From Homalodisca vitripennis (lineage: Eukaryota; Arthropoda; Insecta; Hemiptera; Cicadellidae), in NCBI RefSeq assembly GCF_021130785.1, contig NW_025777533.1, positions 29,591 through 93,590 on the forward strand: a DNA stretch of 64,000 nucleotides. Direction: 5' to 3'. Under the pieces are notes generated by a model. The model searched no databases and was not told where the DNA came from. It saw only the letters and a program-made list of their open reading frames with translations. Shown here one piece after another: positions 24,474 to 39,400 of this stretch (its first letter is position 1; every line of letters begins with the position of its first letter). The position numbers and the translations under genes were made by a program.

Positions 24474-27400
24474 CTGGCAATAATTGTGATTGTTAATATA
24501 AAACATTCTTAGAAACTATAACCCTGTTACAACTAAAGAACCTACCGATATTTACACCAAATTCCTGACAACGAAAAGAAAGAGCTCAACATAACAAATA
24601 AACCTGTATTTTCACACTTAATTGCTATTCCTGATACAGAATTAAATGAAGTGAGAACAACTATAGACAGTCTAAAATCTAAAAATTCTGCTGGTATTGA
24701 TGAAATATCCTCTAAAATCCTAAAATATTGTTCAGATGAACTAGTTATACCTCTTACATCCATATTCAATCATAAAATATTGTTCAAATGAACTAGTTAT
24801 ACCTCTTACATCCATATTCAATCAATCATTCAGAGAAGGCATCTTCCCATCAGGTATGAAATTGTCCAAGGTTTATCCCAAATTCAAGAAAGGAGATAAC
24901 ACTGCAGTAGAGAATTATAGACCCATGTCGCTTATTTCAACCATATCAAAAGTGTGTGAAAAAATAGTCCTCAAGAGACACTTAACTCTTTGTATAGAAA
25001 ATAACCTACTGTCAGACAACCAGCATGGTTTCACAAAAGGCAAATCAACTTCTACAGCAATGATTACACTGGTTGAGTACATTATTGACAGCTTAGAAGA
25101 AGGCAGTCTGACAACAGCTATTCTGCTGGACTTAAGCAAGGCTTTTGATTGCCTCAGCCATGAACGAATAATTAAGAAGCTGGAACACTTGGGCGTGACC
25201 AACAGAGCAAAAAAATGGTTCAAAAGCTATCTACAGGACAGAAAACAATTGGTAGAACTCAAACACACAACCAAAGGAATCACAAGAGAAGTTAAGTCCT
25301 TTCCCCTACCAGTACAACGAGGTGTGCCGCAAGGGTCTGTGTTAGGACCAGCCTTATTTATTTTATTTATAAATGACATGCCTCACCACTTAAGAGGTCT
25401 TTGTACTCCTCTCATGTATGCAGACGATACCACCCTCCTGTTACGGGAGACAACAACGGATAGGCTTGCAGTGAGCTCCTATATCGCCCTCAACACAGCA
25501 TATGAATATTGCTCCGGAAATGATCTTGTGGTCAATCTCTCAAAAACCAGCCAGTTGGGATTTGGGAGAAGAGCAGTTGATGTTCCAGTGATCCCTGACA
25601 TAGGAATGGAAACACAAGCCTCATTCTTAGGTATAATACTAGACGAAAAAAGGCCTGGACCCCACAACTTGACCATCTTACCCACAAACTTAACACAAGC
25701 ATATATGTCATTAAGCAAATCAAATCTATCAGCGGCACAGAAACAGCAAAAAACGGCATATTTCTCACTATTCGAAACTCACCTGAAGTATGGAAATGGA
25801 ATAGCTGTATGGGGGGGAAAAAAATCAGCAACAAATCTGCAAAGAATACTTATTTTACAAAAGAAGGCCATAAGGATTCTAGCTGGACTTGGAAGGATGG
25901 AAAGTTGTAGAGAAACGTATAAGAATCTGGGTATTCTCACAGTTGTTGCAATCTACATCCACGAGCTAATATACTGCATGCGGATGCAGCAGAACTACCC
26001 AGAAACAGAGATATATACCCCCTTCAACTGTATAAAAGAAAGCCGTCATACAATGGGAGGAAACTTTACAACCATCTACCACCAGAGCCGCAATTGAAGA
26101 AGGGGAAACCCTTGAAATTGGCACTGCAGGAATGGCTAAGGACCCACCCATTCTATACACTAGAGGAATACATGCAGAGAACAATGTAACCATTACCTTC
26201 ATATTTTCTTACTTTATTTGTCATTTCAAATAAAACAAATTGTAAAATTGACTCCATTTGTAATCTCTAAGATTTATATAAAGATTATTCTGATTCTGAT
26301 ACACCAAATACTGTATTACATACTTATTGGCATAAAAAACCTGAGTTCTGAGATACACAGTGATATTAGGATAGCAGGAGAGAACACTATACAAGTTATA
26401 AGAAATATCATAAGCACACGCCTCTTCCATAGCTACGCTCTTATTTTTGTTAGGATTATTCAGAAAATAATTTAATCCAAAATTCATTGCATGTGTTAAA
26501 GAATATTGATTTGGGTACTTTCATGGCCTTACTGACATATCATATTGTGCTGACAAGGCCAAGTATTTGTAATAATATAATGAACAAATAAATAAACTAT
26601 CAAGAACTTTTATCTCATTTTATAAATACATTTTTTCAATCATAATCTAGAAGGCTTACTTTATTTAAAATGAAATAACTTGATGTTCTGTGTGTGTTCA
26701 ATTTTAATTTCTTTTTCAAAACAGTTGATAAGTGACAAAATGCAATCTAGATTAGTATTTATAAAAACTGTTATTGCCTGAAAAACAGATCAAAACTAGG
26801 ATCAACTAAACCCTTATTTATAAGATCGCTAAGGTGAGTACAATGGTTAGGATTTTCTTCAGAGTATGTGTCTACAAAGGATTATCAATGAATTATAAGA
26901 TAGATTGACAACATGCTAAAAAAAAAGATTGAAACATTTCAAGCTAAATGAATTCAATTAAGAGAGGTTTCAATACACATAGTTCCTTAACATTATATCA
27001 ACACAAATCGTAAGGTAACTACTAACCTCCAGATACGATTTTCTCCAGTTTGTAAATGGGGAAGCCGGCACACTCACGCTCTATATACAATCCAACGGAG
27101 CGAGTCTCGGTGATCGGAGGTATCACTACACGCATGGTCTCCTTCACCGTCTCGGTGTCCACATCATAGTATCCTAAACATGACCAGAAATCACAGATTC
27201 TTCATTGATATTCTTTAAGATTACAAGTAGCATCAATGAAAATAAGATGTACATAGTTGTTAAGTCTGATTATAAAGAGTATTAGTGGTCTTAATCGTGT
27301 TGCCTCCAAGAGTAGAATTCCTCTATTGTATAGCTGGTTCTCTGCAGTAGCCAGTTCTTCATTGCTGTTTTCATTTTCTTGAGATTATCTTGATTATTCT

Positions 27401-30400
27401 TGATTCCTTCTGGCAGAGCATTAAAGAGATTTTTCCCAGCGTAGGTAGGTTTTTTCTCAAATAAGGTTGTTCTGTGAAGAGATAGTGGGAAGTTTTGACC
27501 ATGTCTTGTGTTGAAATGAAATGAAATGAAAAAGTGCTTTATTTTCCCTTTAGTTGTGTATACACATTTAGGTCCCCACAGTGAACCCAACTTCAAACAC
27601 TTGACAGCATTGGTCAAAATGACCGTCAGCTGGCTGGCTTTAAACTATAGGAGTATTAAATACAGTAAAAAATAAACTGCTAAACTACCAAAATTTTCAC
27701 AAAACGAAATTTGTACAGTAAAAGAGAAAAAGTAAAAACACATTTACATCCTAAAGGCAGTTAATACAATATATTACATTGATACAAATATACAGATACA
27801 GTACAGAAAAAGGAATATAAAAGTAAAGACTGAATCCTTATCTTAATGGTCTCTCCTGTGATGTATAAGTGCAATATAAACTCGTAATCTACGTAACTAT
27901 GTACATTATAACTAGCGCGTTATGTTTGCACAGTTTTCCTTACTTATTAAGAAACTAAAAAAGAAAAATCTAAAAATTGAATTCCTGTATTAAATTCCAC
28001 CGGTACCTCCAAGCGTCCTTCATATAATCCCCTAACGCCTGCCAATCCCTCCCATTCAAAAATTCCAAAAACTCCCTTTTACTTAATATACAATTTCCTT
28101 AACGTTGTTTTCGAATATTCCTGAGAATAGAACATATGGCTACAAAGTGGAAAACTGTTTCATTCTCTTGCAGGTTGCACAAAGAACAGGTAAAAATTGA
28201 ATTTGTCAGCCAAGGCTTGTAATTTAAGCTGACAAGTTCTGCTCGAGCTTTAATAACCCATGAAATAGTACCAACATCAAGGTTATTACTGATTGCACTT
28301 CTGTCCCCAAGATCAAGATCAAGGGTCAGGTACTGATGGTGATAACGAGAGGTCCCTGCTCTGCCCACACAGTCTGCATGAAACCTATCCCTCAGCCCCT
28401 CTACCACACTCATCAGCTGTGTCTGCAGTATGTCCAACTCCTGCACACTGAAATCTACCTCAACTCCCACTCTGACACCTAACTCTATCCACCTTCTGCA
28501 CCATGCGCTCTTACCTTCGATAGTTTGTCTTGCTAGAATGTTTGGTAGGCGGTCTTCACCCCAGGACAAAATTTTCATAAAATATGAAAGATTCAGTTTC
28601 AGAGTGTATATGAAAATAGTTTCAATATTTACTTCTAAGTGGATCGCATAATTAGGTGTGTTGTGCGGCAGCCGGAAAAGTCTCTTAATAAATTCTCTTT
28701 GAACACTTTCTATTCCGTTGCTTTCCAGACATCCCCAGACTTGTGCTCCATAGCAAAGTATTGCTCTAATAACGGCTTCGAAACATTTAAATTTTGCACT
28801 GATTGGGACCCTGGAGTTACCTATTAAATTGCCCCACATTGTGTTCATTGTCATTCTCGCACATCTGGATTTTTCTTTGAATTGTTGATTCCACGATAAT
28901 GCGGATGTGAACGACATACCTAGATACTTATAGCTATTGACCACCTCGATTCTGTTTCCTTTATACCACCACTTACATTCAGAGCTCAGCTTACCCCCTT
29001 TCCTAAACATCATAATCTTAGATTTATTCAAATTAACAGACAGATTCCAATTTTCGCAGTAATTTTCTAACCTTTTTATCATATGCTGTAGTCCTGTTGG
29101 AGAGGGGGAAATTATAACTATGTCGTCCGCGTACATAAGCATATTTACTTTAGTCCCTCCAAAACTGCATCCCCCTTCTAGCACCTCTGGCAAATCATTA
29201 ATGAACAGCGAAAACATTGTTGGACTAAGTATGCAGCCCTGCCTCAAGCCCATGTTAGTGTCAAAACTGTCAGTGACTCCATGTCTTGTGTTATGCTCAT
29301 AGAGACCACCATTTCGAGGAAGGTCTCTTGTTTGGTAATACAATATTGTTTCTATTATGTAAAGGGATGTTACCGTAAGTATTTTCAATTCTTTAAATGT
29401 AGTGATACAACTTTCTCTAGGTCCTAGGTCGCCCATTAAACGTATTGATTTCTTTTGGATTTTGAGGACTTTTGAAAGGTTGAATTTTGTTATGCTTCCC
29501 TATGCTGCTATTCCATACCTACGATGACTTTCAAATAGCGCATAGTACGCTATTTTAGTGGATTCAAGGTTGCTAGTTGCATGGGTTCGTCGAAAGGCAT
29601 ATAGAGATGATTTTAGCTTTAGGCATAAATTTTCAATGTGATTTGTCCAAGTTAACTTATTATTTATTGTTATACCTAAATAATTCATGTCTTCTGCTTC
29701 TTGGAGGTCAGGGAGTTCGGACACATAGTTTTTATTAGTTCCTATAGTGATTTGCTTAGTCTTGGAGCTGTTTAATACTAGATCATTGTATCTGCAATAT
29801 TGTTGGGCTATATTAAATGAGATGTAAGAGTTTATTTCCAGCTGTTCAACATCCTTTTGGGCAGATAGCAGAACAGTATCATCTGCATACATAATAGAAT
29901 TTGTGTAGTTTTCCAAGAATGTTGGCAAGTCATTTGTGAATAAAATATATAGGATTGGCCCTAGGGCCCTTGGGGAACACCTCGAGTCACTGGTAGCCTT
30001 CCAGTCCTGACAGTGCAGGTGTCTCCATTTCTTCTCTGTTTGACCTCCACAACTTTGTATCTTTCACTCAAGTAACTCTCAAACCATTTTAGAGCTGACT
30101 ATTGAATGGCAAGAGATTGTAGTTTGGCTAGGATTAGGTTATGGCCAAGACAGTCAAAAGCTTTACTCAGGTCTAGAAAGATACTGGTGATGGTGTTGCC
30201 TTCTTCTAGGTTGTCTATAATAAATTCAACAAGGTCCACTATTGCAGTGAGGAATCTAGACAGAGTGATTTTTTCTATTACTTTAGATACAGTCGGTAGT
30301 AATGAGATGGGACGGTAGTTTGTTGCTTCGTCTTTATTTCCTTGTTTATATTTAGGATATATTTTGGCCAGTTTTAGGTTTTTCGGGAATCTGCCTTCAT

Positions 30401-33400
30401 AAAGGATAGGTTAGTCATGTGGTGTATTGGTCTTAAGAGTTCAGCCTCGCAAAATTTTATGATTTTTGAAGACATTTCGTCCAACCCAGAGGAGGTTTTA
30501 CTTGCTAGTGAGTGGATTGTTTGTTTAATCTCCATAACTGTGGTAGGGGTCATCTCTGTCATTATGGTTTCTATGTTGTACAGTGGATATATACTATGTT
30601 GTCATTTGATATTTGTTGTTGTTTTAGGGTGTTGTCAGCAATATTAACAAAGAAGGTGTTAAGGTGGTTAGCGATTTTATTTGGGACTGTTTCTTGTACT
30701 TTATCAATTTTTAAATGAGTCAGGCCTGGTGTTGTTTGGTTTTTAGGTGCTCTTTCTCTATTTATAATTTCCCAGATTGCTTTGGTTTTATTGTTAGCTT
30801 GATTTATATAGTCTGCATTGGCCTCCTTCCTAAGGTCTCTGAGTTTTAGATCATAAGCTTTCTTCTTCCGGTTTGTGTCAGGCTTATCTTCTATTCTTCC
30901 TGTGAGATTGAACTTGTCCTGCGCTTTAATAAATTCTTTTCGTAAGATCAAGGCTTCTTCGTTGTGGTATGTATTCCTTTTAGAGTGATGTTGTTTCTTG
31001 GTTTTGAACGGACAGGCAACATCTAAGGCCCTAGTAAAGGTGATAAGGAAATTGTCATAAGCATCATCAGTGTCGTTTGATTGTGTCACATTTTCCCAAG
31101 TTTCTGTGGCTAAGAGGTGTTGTAGGTTGTTTAGGTTTCTTGGGTTTGTATCCCTATATGTTGAAGATGTTGAGTTGTCAAGTATTTTAGGAAGACTAGC
31201 TGTGCAGTATTGACCGGTATGATCTGCTAGACCAGTGTTACAGACTTCTACATTTAGTTTACCTGGAGGGAGGTTAGTGCAGATAATGTCAATAGAGGAG
31301 TTAGAGGTGGCTGTGACTCTCGTTAGTGGCAGGGCAAGTCTCCTAAGGTCATGTAAGGCCAACAGTCCATTTAGTGAAGCTTGTTCTCTGTTATTGGTAA
31401 GGTTATCAATGTTGATATCTCCTGTGACAATGATGTAGGAGTTGTTTGTATGTACTTCTGTTATAGTGTCATCTAAAACTTGGAGTGTTGTCTCAATATT
31501 GGCATTTGGTGGTCTATAATAGCCCAGTATAAGTCTATTTTATTGCTTATTTTTATTGTTATTCCAGTTACCTCACATACCATTTCTACACTGTATTTTT
31601 CCAGGTTAAGAGAGGTAGTTTTGTTGGCTAGCTTATTGTGTTTATATATAGCAACACCCCCTTTGATATGTTCTGTTCTACCGTATGCACACACACACTA
31701 CTAAAATTACTGAGCCTTAAGTGACTAATGGTTTGTTGCTTTAGTCCGTGCTCAGTTAGGACCACTATGTCAGCTGGTTTTGTATACAATAAGTGTTCTA
31801 GTCTTTCGATTTTATTGCTTACTCTGTCTATGTTCTGTTGGAAGATTATAAGTCTCTGTGTTGTTTTTTTATTTGATAAGTCGTGTTCCAGAAAGTCCTT
31901 GTTTTGAATTTCTTTTCTTTTCTGTGTCGCAGGCCTAAAAAATTACTTTTGTGTTGGTGTTAGCTGTTGTTTCTGTGGCAGATGTCTCTCCATCAGTAGA
32001 GTTGTCTGTGGCATATGCTATGTTGGCATTAAGTGTCATATCATCCGAAGATATTTGCAAATTTGATGTTTGAGTTTCCTGGTTGTTGCTCAGAGTGTCG
32101 TGTTTCGAGTGTTGTTGCTCAAATGTGTTTCGAAATATCCAAAATCGAACATGAGTTGCCTCTTTGAATTAGTTGTCCCTTCTAGTATTTTTTGTTTATT
32201 ATTTTGTAGTGTTCTATGTGTTTGTTGAAAAACTCTTCTATGCATTCACTGGGATCTCGAAGTTTCGCAGAGATTGGCGGAGATGTGACAACTGCCGTTG
32301 TAGATGAAATTGCGGTAGTGATTTGGATTTTATGGACCCTCCCCGTGGAGTGATTGTATGACCCTTTAGTTTCTTTCTCTTTCTTGTCATTATGATGTGC
32401 GATTGCTTGAGCTTTTACTTCTTGCAGAGATACACTGAAATGATTTTTTTCCTCGGCTTGCATTCTTTTTTGTGACTTTGGGGGAATTGCAGTAACTATA
32501 ACTCAGCCTTTTTGTAGTAGCGGGGGTCACTGCCGCTGGGTTAATTTTTATATCATGCAGTTGTTCTTGAAAAGAGTTGAAATGGTGTTCTATGTGGTTT
32601 TGGCGGACCTTCATTTTTGTCAGCTCAAGAAGGAGGGGTGTAGTCATGAGTGATATGGTGCTGGACTCTGAAGTATCGGTCTGTGTTCCTGAGTGTTTTA
32701 CAGTTGTTAAGGCTTGTTTTGGATAAACTTGATCAATATAATTAGTTTTCTGTTTTTTAAGTTCATCTTGAAGTTTTTTAATTTCTTTTTCATAATTTAA
32801 AACAATTTGTTCCTTCTCCCGGTCCTGCTCCTCAAAAGTTTTGACTAATTCTATTTGAAATTGTTTCTCTTTGATGAGCTGATGTTCAATTTGATTTAGA
32901 GTTTCAGTTAAGACCAAATTTCTATTGATTAGTGCGTCTTTCTCATTTTCCAAATCTTCAATTTTCATTTCATATTCAATTTCACTGTATTTTTTAGGTC
33001 TGTGATATGTTGTGGTAGTTGGACATTTTTGAGTTTTAAATTATTTAGGTCTTGTTTTAGTTTTCCATTTTCGGCCAGCAAGGCATTTCCTACCTCAGCA
33101 GCTAAGGTAAGTGAAGTTTCAAGGTCATCATCTTCCAAGTTTTTAATTTTTCCTTGAACTTCATCAATTGTTACTTGTGTCAAGGAAGTGAATTCATTCT
33201 TAATGACTGGTTTGTTTGAGGTGTGGTCAGTTTTATGGTCAAGGATGTGGGAAGTGCTTGGTAGTTGCTTATCTGCAAGGAAGTAAGATTGATGAGTGCC
33301 TGCTTCATTGGCCGTAGTGTCAAAATTTGAGGTTACTTAATCTAATTTTTTACAGTTACTGCATTTCCACACATTAATTTCTGTAGTAGTCCATTTTTAA

Positions 33401-36400
33401 GGGTTTTTTTTCCAAGTATATTCTGACATCCAGCGTGGTGGTACCACATATTGCAGGGTCCAGAACATTTTATTCCTGAGAATTTAACTCCTACGGTACA
33501 AGAGCCACAAGGATACTTTGTTGGCATTTCAAATCTCAGTCAAGTTAAGACTGGGTTAATAAAGTGATAAATATTTATTCAGGTTGGTGTAATGTAAAAG
33601 AGTTTGTGAGAGGCAAATTATTTAACAGGGAGTCAGTTCTTCAAAGTAGAAGTGTGTCAGAAGGAATGTATAATTTTATTTGATTGTCAGGTTTAATCAA
33701 GTACCGTGTCAAGTAGAATAATCTAGACAAGCATTGAGAGTGAGATGGTAGTATACAGCAGTGTTGACCAGTGTGTGAGGTCAGTTGTGGGACTGCAGAC
33801 TCAGCAGCAGCGGGTTACTGCTCCCAGTCCGAGTTGACACACTAGCAACTGTCACAGGTGGTGATGAGTTGGAGACTCAATACTAGTGAGTTGGCCAATT
33901 CTTGTCACGTCACTTGTTGGTCATTTAGGTTAATTTGAATTATAAATTAGACTTGTCATTTTTTATTAACAACTCAAACTACTAAGAACTTTTTGATTGA
34001 GTTAATATTTTACTTAGTGAATTCTTGAGAAGTTCTTTATAAAAATGATAAAAAGTTATTAATATGCTGCCATTGTGAAGTAGGTCAGCTTTTACTTTTC
34101 TTAAGTTTTTGTTGTAAATTTAAGTTTCTTGGTGGAGTTTAGAAATTGGTGAGTAGACTTACGGTTGTTCCAGTTAAGGTTTGTGCACAAGTTTAGTATG
34201 AAAAGTAGTGTTTTGAAAATGCAGTCAACAAACAGTTTGTAGGTGACCATTTGGTTTCCACCAATGCCAAAAAGGAGGTATGGTATTCACTCATCCATAC
34301 CATTTAATCATGACAGTTTGCTAAATTCTGACTGAAACATGTACCTGAAACGTAGTACTGATCATGAATCGTCCTGTGTTGGTAGTGCCTGGACAACATT
34401 GAACGAAACTCAATGATAATACAGAACATCGTCAAACTAAAAAGTCATACTCAATGAAATTCTCCGAAGACTTGATCCTGGAGTTATGGATTAAGTACTC
34501 AAGTGTATAACATATTTTGATGTTACGAAAGACGACTCAAAAACATGTATACAGTGCAACAATTATCAATAAAAAGGTAGCAAAGTAGAAATGAGCTTTG
34601 CTGAATTTTTTACTTTGTTTTACAGAGATAGGTTTGTAGTACATAAATATATACTTGTTCACGGAAAAAAGTTTATTTTAGTGACTTTTTCAAATTTTTT
34701 ATATATCTTCCACTAATTCCTATTCACTATCTGTGTCCATGTCATAATCACGCAAACAAATACTTAAAGACATGCAAGAAAAATACACGGTAGAAGTTCG
34801 CAATCAGCGACTATAGCGAACTCACCAAGGTAAAACAGTAATGACAGAGGACCAAGGAAGTGCTGACATTTAGTAGAAAATGCCTAGAACTACTTTCGTG
34901 ACGTGTGGTTGTCACAGAAATGCTTCTTGTGCAATATTATGGCAGACGACAGAATAAAACAAGAACAATAAAACAGTCCATAATATTACATCAGTAGCAC
35001 ATTTTTACGCAACCACTATGAACATTATATTACATAAAAATCCAGTAAGGTCTCGCAAAACTAGGAAGCTTACCTGCCACGAATCAATGCATTAATTGCA
35101 TAAACTCAATTAGATACACTTGCCATATATACTTGTTCCGTTGCAAACACAAAGAACACGAACAGATGATTCCTCTGTTTGATTCCACATTTGGGGTTGT
35201 TAAACAAATTATTTTACTCTCACATGTTACACGGTGAAGATATTTTAGATCATTTAACTCAGACACTTTCACAATCAAAGAGTGTCACCTCTCGGATGAC
35301 ATACATAAAACTTAATCTTCTCCAATTACTTTCAAACAGAATATGACTCACCCTGCCACATCTTGCGCACAAGGTCGATGAGGTCGCGTGGCGGAAGCAC
35401 CTGGCTGCGGTTCAGAGGCATCACGTAACAACGGCGGGCTTCAACATCAATGATACCAGTCTTGTTCTGCAACATCATTATATAAAGTTCACCCATGTAA
35501 TGATAGGTGGTGGTTTCTAAATTTAAATATTTTAAAGAAACCATTATACACCTTTATCAAAAAGAAAACAAGATCTTTTAAATATGCAGTTATAAATATT
35601 TTAAAAAAATAACTACTATCAAATTTGTTTGACCTACATATTGTTGATGTTTTTTTTTTTTTGCTACAACAATCAATTATATTTAGATAAAATACAAATA
35701 AAGTATTTCTTTAACAAAGTTCAATAAAATAGTCTAAATTGTGCTGGAATTTTAAAAATATTTCTATGGCTTAAATAAAAATATCTATCAAGTAAAAGAA
35801 GGATTAAAAAGGTTAAACATCAATCTGGAAAAAGTGATCACATAAAACGTACTGCATTGAAATCGTGGATGAATCGGCTGCTCCTGCCGCCGTTGAAGGT
35901 GGGGACGAAGATCTTCTCGTAGCTGTACGAGTCTCCATCGATGTCGAATTCTTCTCTCATGAATTGATCAGCCTTGGAGTTTTGAACCTCTGGAAACTGA
36001 GAACACAAACACTTCAGTTTGATTTCAATTCTTATTTCACGCATATTTTTCTGTCTTACCATTGGTAGAGACCCGTTATTACTTGATTGATGTCTCTAAT
36101 AAAGATTTGTACTAACAATGGAACATTTTTAATTGGGTAAGTCTCATCATCTGAAACATCTACTTTTCACCCCAAGTGAAGTAGAACAGAATAAACTTTG
36201 TGTACCGGTAGTTCAACCTTTTAAAACTGCCTAATAACACCAAAAACTAAGCCAAAGAAACCACAACATTTAAAAGGGATACAGAGTCCAAATATAAATG
36301 CCTATACTGTATTTTAAGAACTACAAAACTTATTTTTTTATTTGTTACATTATAAAAAGGGATTCCTGAATATATGAGTATGTCTCAAACTTGAAAACAT

Positions 36401-39400
36401 ATTATACAAGTTTATATTTTTAATACTAATAATATGTTTTATTAAATTGAGGTAAAAAACCAATTTCTAATCACTCCTTACCATAATGAAATAAATTTAC
36501 ATAAAAACTCAATTTTTATATTTATATACAAAAACAAAAAGTATGACATAATATGTTTTAGCAATCATCAAAACAGGTAACATCTTAAATAGATACGGCG
36601 ATACACAAAGAAACAGAAAATACAATCTTACACTAAAATATTACTTACATAACTACATTTGTTACTTTGATTAGCCTATCTAAGAGTTTCCATACAGGAA
36701 AGTATAACAAAAACACGTTTTAGCGATTGCTTGTTTGTTTACTGTCAATTTCTGACACAAACTTCAACTGAAATGTCTACATAACCACCAATTTCCTTAT
36801 TTTTCTTATCTATGTACTGTTTTTTGACAAACATTAATCAAAATATATACAGAATAAATGTAAAGGTTTTAGTGCTAACTTCTAATATATCATAGAAAGT
36901 CCTCAGTATTCGCTACAATAAAATTATGAACACCCCATATAAGGAAAGTTCACCCAACCTTACACAAGATTAACTGTATATCACCTAATAAACTCTGTAG
37001 CAATTTAAAAATTTGTATCAGTGAAGAAACCGAGTAGAAAAACAATACAGAATTAACATTTAGAAAGCGATCAGTGAACAAAAAGCAACAACAAATACTA
37101 AAATTATAAATACTTTCAAAGTGTTAACTGAAAGCATTGATAAACTTTATTGAACAGCAACTAGTACAGTGCTTGTTTCCACAAGGTTTTAAAACATATA
37201 TGCACATCACACAGATCTGGTGAATAAGTAACACTCAAATTTAATAAAAATTGTTGGAAAATTAAGAATTATTAATATTTAACAGAATAAGGAATCGATT
37301 GTTGCCCAAATTTAGTATGTGAATCAATCAATTACTTTCTTCACAACTGTAGGCAAATAGACAGCAAATTCTACCAAACATTATACATAAAATATTGTTA
37401 ACAATGCTCACTTCAGAAAATATTGTTAACAATGCTCACCTCAGGGATGAACTTGCCGTAGTCCCCAAAGAGAGCGCCCTGTTCACCTTGTCCATATGGG
37501 ATTCGGCACCAGCCTCGAAGTCGATGCATCTGCAACATTTGCACAAATTAGCTGAGCCTACTCCATACTAAATTTTACTTTACTAAACTTCAATTAACTT
37601 ACTTTTATACAGCTAAGACAAATAATTTTCTTTGTGTTTATAAACTCATGTAATATGAAACTCTTGTTAGTTATTATGTTGATAAATCAGCCTTTATTAA
37701 TCTTCTACCTTTCTCAACTATATTCTGCCAACAATGGTTTCGTCAAAAAAATCTATTTTGACGTTAACAGTAAAAAGAATATGACAGTAACAAATAATTT
37801 TCACAAATTACAGCCCAAGATATCAGAAGTTTATTTATGGAAAATGAACCTTTCTTGACTAAAAATTTATAATCTATATTTATTGTTTGTTATCTGTTTA
37901 ACTTAAATGAAACTCATTATATGGGGGAACACGTACATAAATTAAAATACAAAATATTATTGAAAATATATTGGTTATTACTATTTATCTGCAAAATATG
38001 TTTATCCAAATTTGCTTTTTAATGACAACTAGATAATTCTGAATACTTGGCTGGTTCTGAATGCATATTTCACGTACCAAAAACAGCTGAGAAGCAAATA
38101 GTACACTGACACTGCAATTGATAAAAACGGAAAAATAAATGTTAACACCTCTTGACAATCTTGTAGACAATGTAAAAATTTGGGGACAAATATTAAGTTA
38201 ATTAAACATGGAGGCATGATGAAAAGACCATCTGTTAATGCTGTAGAGACTTGAATCCCCTAAAAAGCTGTTCTGAAAGATTGTAAATGCCGGAAGGAAA
38301 GATCAAATTTCTTCTAAATCGCTTGGAAGTTCTAAAGGTATAAAACATGAACTTTATACGATTCATAATGAAAGAGATTTTTTCTCTCACTCTTTCTTTC
38401 CCACATCTGACGGTTCTGTCTTTTGAAGATGGTATAATAAGTTGATTTGCACCCCCACTTAATTCACAAAGGAAAATATCAATATCTTCTGTGAACTTCA
38501 AAATACTTAGTAAACTTATCTAGCAAGTCACCTGGGAGTGGGCGAACTGCTTGTACATGTAGAAGCCGCCGAGGACTCCGCAGCACATGACAAGAAGGGC
38601 CATCAACAGTAGACAGGCAGTAGTGACAGAGGACGCCCGACGTGCGCGTGCACGCAACACCAGGTAGCGAGGGTCCTGTGGTGGTAGTGAGTCTCCAGCT
38701 CTCTCGGCACCACCCTCCACATCCTGGTTGGGCTGTAAAATCTCTCATTTCAGTGCATTTCAAGGTGATATTTTGGGAACATTAATATATTAACAATATT
38801 CCAACATTACACAAACAATTTTACTCTGCTTTTCATAAATTGTTACACTTACACAGTACCGTTTATTTTTTCAATATTTTTATCTAGTCCAATTGTTTTA
38901 ATAATTCCAAATTTATAAACTGGATGAAATTAAATGGCTTACAATTAGTAAAACGAACTGCAATAGCTTCTGAAATTCTTTGTGACTGTTATACATTTAC
39001 ATTCTATGTACTTGTTAAATTTTCAAATCCAAAGAGAACTAAATGTAATGAGAATTATCATTAACAGCATCACAGTTTTTTACAAATTTACACCACTATT
39101 TTGCCAAATATTTTAAACTATTGTGTATATTTCAAGTATCAGCATCCAATATTTACAAAGACTTTGTAATGAGTATTATGAAGGTTTTTGTGAGTTCTTG
39201 CGATTGGTTATAAAACACGTGATATACTCATCTTGAGCATGTCAATGGAATTCATGTGGAGCCAAAATGGTAATTTAAATGTTTTAACAACTGTGAATGT
39301 AATAATAATTCTCACTGAATTTCTTGGCAGAAATACTCACAGTTTTTTGTGATTAATTTCAAAATTTTCACTCAAAAGATAGGTCTTATATTTGAACACT

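Noticed and set aside
28430..29302. Plus-strand ORFs in intron 5
   Set aside because: Antisense shadows of the nested RT on the minus strand.
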